A stretch of DNA of 64,000 nt, from positions 1,984,001-2,048,000 of the forward strand of contig NZ_CP037933.1 in the NCBI RefSeq assembly GCF_004355225.1, given 5' to 3'. A program made the position numbers and the translations under genes. Below the pieces are notes generated by a model. That model was not told the origin of the DNA. It searched no databases and was given only the letters and a program-made list of their open reading frames with translations. Origin of the DNA: Flavobacterium nackdongense. GTDB taxonomy: Bacteria > Bacteroidota > Bacteroidia > Flavobacteriales > Flavobacteriaceae. Positions within the stretch are counted from its first letter, which is position 1. Every line of letters starts with the position of its first letter. Shown here in pieces: positions 61,527 through 64,000 of this stretch.

Positions 61527-61557
61527 ACCCTGTCAGGGTTCAAAACCCTGACAGGGT
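61527..61557. repeat. Perfect inverted repeat of the ACCCTGACAGGGT type
   Basis: ACCCTGTCAGGGTT, CAA, AACCCTGACAGGGT: 14-bp arms around a 3-bp centre, each arm itself nearly palindromic. It lies between the hmgR stop and the kinase start. Sequences of this type are, to my recollection, dispersed in many Bacteroidota genomes. Confidence 0.85.
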
Positions 61558-61573
61558 GTCGAAAAGATTTAAA

Positions 61574-62896
61574 TTAAACAGGTCTTCTTAAAATTTCAAT
61601 ATATTCAACAACCGCACTATGCGAAACGACATGGTGCTTGAAATGTTTCTGAATCGAAGCACGTTCCTCGTCATTAGCTTCAAATTGATTAAGGATATTA
61701 TTCAAATGCATTTTCATATGTCCGTCCTGAATTCCGGTGGTGGTTAGCGAACGCAAAGCAGCAAAATTTTGTGCCAATCCTGCCACTGCTACAAACTGCA
61801 TCAACTCTTGTGCCGATGGATTTTCTAACATTTCTAAGGATAATTTCACCAAAGGATGCAAGCTAGTCAAGCCGCCAACGGTTCCTAAAGCCATAGGAAC
61901 TTCTAACCAAAAACTAAAAATACCATTTTCGATTTTGGCGTGTGACAAGCTCGAATAACTTCCGTTTCGGGAAGCGTAAGCGTGAATTCCAGCTTCCACG
62001 GCACGGAAATCATTACCTGTAGCAAGCACCACGGCGTCGATTCCGTTCATAATCCCCTTGTTGTGGGTTACGGCTCGAAACGGTTCGACTTCGGCAATTT
62101 GAACTGCTCGAACGAATCTTTCAGCAAAAGCTTTCGGGTTTTCGATATGTTTTTCGACCAAGTCATCAACAGGACAGGAAACTTCGGCGCGAACAATGCA
62201 ATTGGGAACATAATTCGAAAGAATGCTCATCACCACTTCAATGTCTTTTTCTGCTGAAGAAAATAAATCATATAGTTGCGCTTCATTTTTCAATGTTTTG
62301 GCAAATTGCTCCAAACACGAATTAATAAAATTGGCGCCCATCGAATCTTTGGTTTCAAAAGTAGCGTGCAATTGATAGTAATTCGGCAACAAATTGGTTT
62401 TGTTTCGCAATTCGATATCCAAAATTCCGCCGCCGCGTTTTTGCATATTTTTGGTAATGCTTTCCGTATTGGAGTAAAATTTACTTTTTGTTTGCCCAAA
62501 AAATAATTCCAATTTCGATGCGTCGCCTTTGAAAATAAAATGAACCTGACCAATTTTTTCGCTATTGATAACGGTAGCTTTAAAACCGCCGCGAGTAGAC
62601 CAGAATTTTGCTGCTTTTGAGGCCGCTGCCACAACCGAACTTTCTTCAATCGCCATCGGAATGCTGTTGTATTTTCCGTTAATCAAAAAATTAGGTGCCA
62701 CACCAAGCGGAATGTAGAAATTGCTTATCGTGTTTTCGATAAATTCATCGTGTAACTTTTGGAGTTTTTCGTCTGAATTCCAATAGTTTTTTAGGATAGA
62801 AATGGCTTCTTGAGGGCTGGAAAAGTATTCTTTGGCAATCCAGTTTATTTTTTCTTCTTTGGATAATTTCGAAAATCCGGCGATCGATTTTGACAT
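61574..62896 (-). CDS. Hydroxymethylglutaryl-CoA reductase, class II (degradative type)
   Basis: Interconverts HMG-CoA and mevalonate. The 440-aa protein has the class II hallmarks: PLGVAPNFLINGKYNSIPMA near residue 58, EESSVVAAASKAAKFWSTRG near 83, and DSMGANFINSCLEQ near 187 (Met-Gly-Ala-Asn). Near 285 is NKGIMNGIDAVVLATGND, and GTVGGLTSLHPL is near 340. In flavobacteria this class is used for mevalonate synthesis, despite the 'degradative' label. It is followed by the GHMP kinase, and its product feeds isoprenoids such as the lipid made by UppS. Confidence 0.94.
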   Translation of the reverse strand: MSKSIAGFSKLSKEEKINWIAKEYFSSPQEAISILKNYWNSDEKLQKLHDEFIENTISNFYIPLGVAPNFLINGKYNSIPMAIEESSVVAAASKAAKFWSTRGGFKATVINSEKIGQVHFIFKGDASKLELFFGQTKSKFYSNTESITKNMQKRGGGILDIELRNKTNLLPNYYQLHATFETKDSMGANFINSCLEQFAKTLKNEAQLYDLFSSAEKDIEVVMSILSNYVPNCIVRAEVSCPVDDLVEKHIENPKAFAERFVRAVQIAEVEPFRAVTHNKGIMNGIDAVVLATGNDFRAVEAGIHAYASRNGSYSSLSHAKIENGIFSFWLEVPMALGTVGGLTSLHPLVKLSLEMLENPSAQELMQFVAVAGLAQNFAALRSLTTTGIQDGHMKMHLNNILNQFEANDEERASIQKHFKHHVVSHSAVVEYIEILRRPV

Positions 62897-62905
62897 TTAT
62901 TTTTT

Positions 62906-63187
62906 TTAATAGGAATATTTGTTTTTAATGATTCCAAAAACACGAACCGTTTTGTTGTTTTCAAAAATTTGATACGAAATCGTATAGCCTTTGAAAACAT
63001 AATCTCTATAGGCGTCGTCTTTGAAATATAAAGACTTTTTGTAATTATCGGGGAATTTCAAGTCTTTTCTAACTGCAGAAATTAAATCTTTTTTGAATTT
63101 TCTTGCTGCAAGAGGTTTGTCTTTGGCTATAAAACGAACTATGTCACCTAGCAAATCAAAGAATTCATCATCTATATCAATTTTCAT
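62906..63187 (-). CDS. ParE/RelE-family toxin (third TA module)
   Basis: Putative toxin of 93 aa. The fold signature is a helical N terminus (DDEFFDLLGDIVRFIAKDKP, LAARKFKKDL), then strands KSLYFKDDAYRDYVFKGYTI, SYQIFENNKTVRVFGIIKNK. RDYVFKGYTISYQIF matches the ParE/RelE beta core. The start overlaps the antitoxin stop by 11 nt. The gene ends 10 bp before hmgR. Whether it targets gyrase (ParE) or mRNA (RelE) is not decidable here. Confidence 0.82.
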   Translation of the reverse strand: MKIDIDDEFFDLLGDIVRFIAKDKPLAARKFKKDLISAVRKDLKFPDNYKKSLYFKDDAYRDYVFKGYTISYQIFENNKTVRVFGIIKNKYSY

Positions 63188-63434
63188 ATTCAGAAATTAT
63201 TTTTTCTAAATACTCATCAAGCTCTTCCAAACTTCTCGATTTGCTTTCTCCAGACTCAAATTTTTTCACGGCTAAATGCAATCTATCTCGATACTCTAAA
63301 AAAGATTTGTCCTCAATAATTGGACTATCTTCCTCAACAATATGCAATTCGGTTGCAGAGAAAGAATTCAAAAATTCGATTAGTTTTTCTTTTATACTGG
63401 ATTGAAATTCGATTTTGATAGTTTCCATATTCAT
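63177..63434 (-). CDS. Antitoxin partner of the ParE/RelE-like toxin
   Basis: An 85-aa acidic protein: a short beta segment (METIKIEFQSSIKEKLIEFL), a middle linker (LHIVEEDSPIIEDKSFLEYR), and a C-terminal helical part (SRSLEELDEYLEKIISEYEN) that probably wraps the toxin. The antitoxin role is inferred from overlap and order with the toxin. Two start codons are possible, 63434 or 63428. No clear operator is seen upstream; the AT-rich gap 63435-63580 separates it from the divergent peptidase gene. Confidence 0.72.
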   Translation of the reverse strand: MNMETIKIEFQSSIKEKLIEFLNSFSATELHIVEEDSPIIEDKSFLEYRDRLHLAVKKFESGESKSRSLEELDEYLEKIISEYEN

Positions 63435-63580
63435 TTTTTATAGAATTCAAAATTAGTAAAAAATTGGTTTCCAACTGAGTTTTACATCTCGTTTCTTTTT
63501 TTTAACATTTAACAGTCCGAATGTGAAATAATTGTAAAATTTTCACTAAAATTGGACACTTTTAAATTAAAATACTAGTA

Positions 63581-64000
63581 ATGATTTCAAATAAGATTAA
63601 CCTACTGTTTTTGTTGTTGTTAACTTCTGTTTTTGCACAACAAAAAATCACTGTCGAAGCTATTTATACCGGACAATTTCAACCCAAAGGAATGGTTGAA
63701 TTGCAATCGATGAAAAATACCAATCAATATACGGTTTTAAATTTTGATCAAGCGAGCCGAAGCTTGCAAATTGACGTATTTGATTTTGCTACTTTGAAAA
63801 AAGTGAGCACATTAATCGACACTAAAAATCAAAGTAAATTATTCGGAGGAATCGATAGTTATGCTTTTAGTTCGGATGAAAAAAAAGTATTGATAGCCAA
63901 TAATACCAATCCGATTTACCGTCATTCCTTTACTGCTGATTATTTTCTGTATGATATTGAAACGAAAGAATTATATAAAGTTCTAGAACAGGTTCAGGAG
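63581..64000 (+). CDS. S9-family peptidase (dipeptidyl peptidase IV-like), 5' part only
   Basis: The first 140 codons of a secreted peptidase. A signal peptide (INLLFLLLLTSVFAQ) is followed by KITVEAIYTGQFQPKGMVEL, YTVLNFDQASRSLQIDVFDF, and a beta-propeller-like stretch with SYAFSSDEKKVLIANNTNPI, YRHSFTADYFLYDIETKELY. This is the DPP-IV N-terminal propeller pattern (SxDxKxxL...YRHS). The catalytic domain lies outside the window. It would release N-terminal dipeptides, often X-Pro, in the periplasm. Confidence 0.85.
   Translation, partial: MISNKINLLFLLLLTSVFAQQKITVEAIYTGQFQPKGMVELQSMKNTNQYTVLNFDQASRSLQIDVFDFATLKKVSTLIDTKNQSKLFGGIDSYAFSSDEKKVLIANNTNPIYRHSFTADYFLYDIETKELYKVLEQVQE

Overview
This window is a chromosomal segment of a gliding flavobacterium, most likely Flavobacterium or a close relative (Flavobacteriaceae, Bacteroidota). 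The assignment rests on low GC, SprA, a RemB-like protein and PorT (type IX secretion and gliding), a mevalonate-pathway HMG-CoA reductase with a GYDIA-type GHMP kinase, many DUF6089/DUF5686-type outer-membrane proteins, weak Shine-Dalgarno signals, and repeated promoters of the Bacteroidota form TTG-N18-20-TAnnTTTG.

Layout. 1-3070 (minus): uppS (cut by the window edge), a DUF6089 barrel, NAD kinase and a CBS protein. 3072-9411 (plus): pdxJ, an alpha/beta hydrolase, a small holin-like membrane protein, then tig, clpP and clpX with an unrelated AT-rich membrane ORF between tig and clpP. 9700-13600 is an accessory pocket: a HigBA-like toxin-antitoxin (TA) pair, serB, a decayed gene next to a DUF2283 gene, and a second TA pair bracketed by two ~81-bp direct repeats. 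13617-27775 (minus): remB-like, deoC, VanZ-like, gcvH, sprA (about 7 kb), ruvA and maeB, the gliding/T9SS block. 27929-38546 (minus): CBS protein, queG, four-helix-bundle protein, ruvB, membrane pyrophosphatase hppA with an odd Cys/Met-rich tail, soluble ppa, AlkA-like glycosylase, DUF5686 protein, pdhB. 38786-46622 (mostly plus): etfBA, bifunctional nuclease, thyA, a DUF4844-like ORF, HIT protein, a glycogen-binding-fold protein (minus), 2TM protein, folA, ubiE/menG and porT. 46704-53305: a SpoU methyltransferase (minus), tamL, fbaA, accD and a TPR protein. 53308-54179: tRNA-Phe followed by two tandem 382-bp units, each holding a small GIY-YIG nuclease gene and a damaged copy of the tRNA-Phe 3' end. 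54277-60537 (plus): coaX, an outer-membrane protein, lptC, a small membrane protein, a CNNM/CorC-type protein and ppiD. 60593-63434 (minus): GHMP kinase, HMG-CoA reductase and a third TA pair. 63581-end: the start of a DPP-IV-like peptidase.

The housekeeping genes cover protein quality control (tig, clpPX, ppiD), recombination (ruvA, ruvB), envelope building (uppS, lptC, tamL, accD), T9SS and gliding (sprA, porT, remB), pyrophosphate handling (hppA, ppa), folate/thymidylate (folA, thyA) and isoprenoids (hmgR, GHMP kinase, uppS). The most unusual feature is the tRNA-Phe/GIY-YIG tandem element. Also notable are several families of short repeats placed directly upstream of start codons (clpX, the 29463 gene, gcvH, etfA, accD, thyA), one of which has become the N-terminal coding sequence of queG. 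I found no CRISPR array, rRNA operon, prophage or insertion-sequence transposase.
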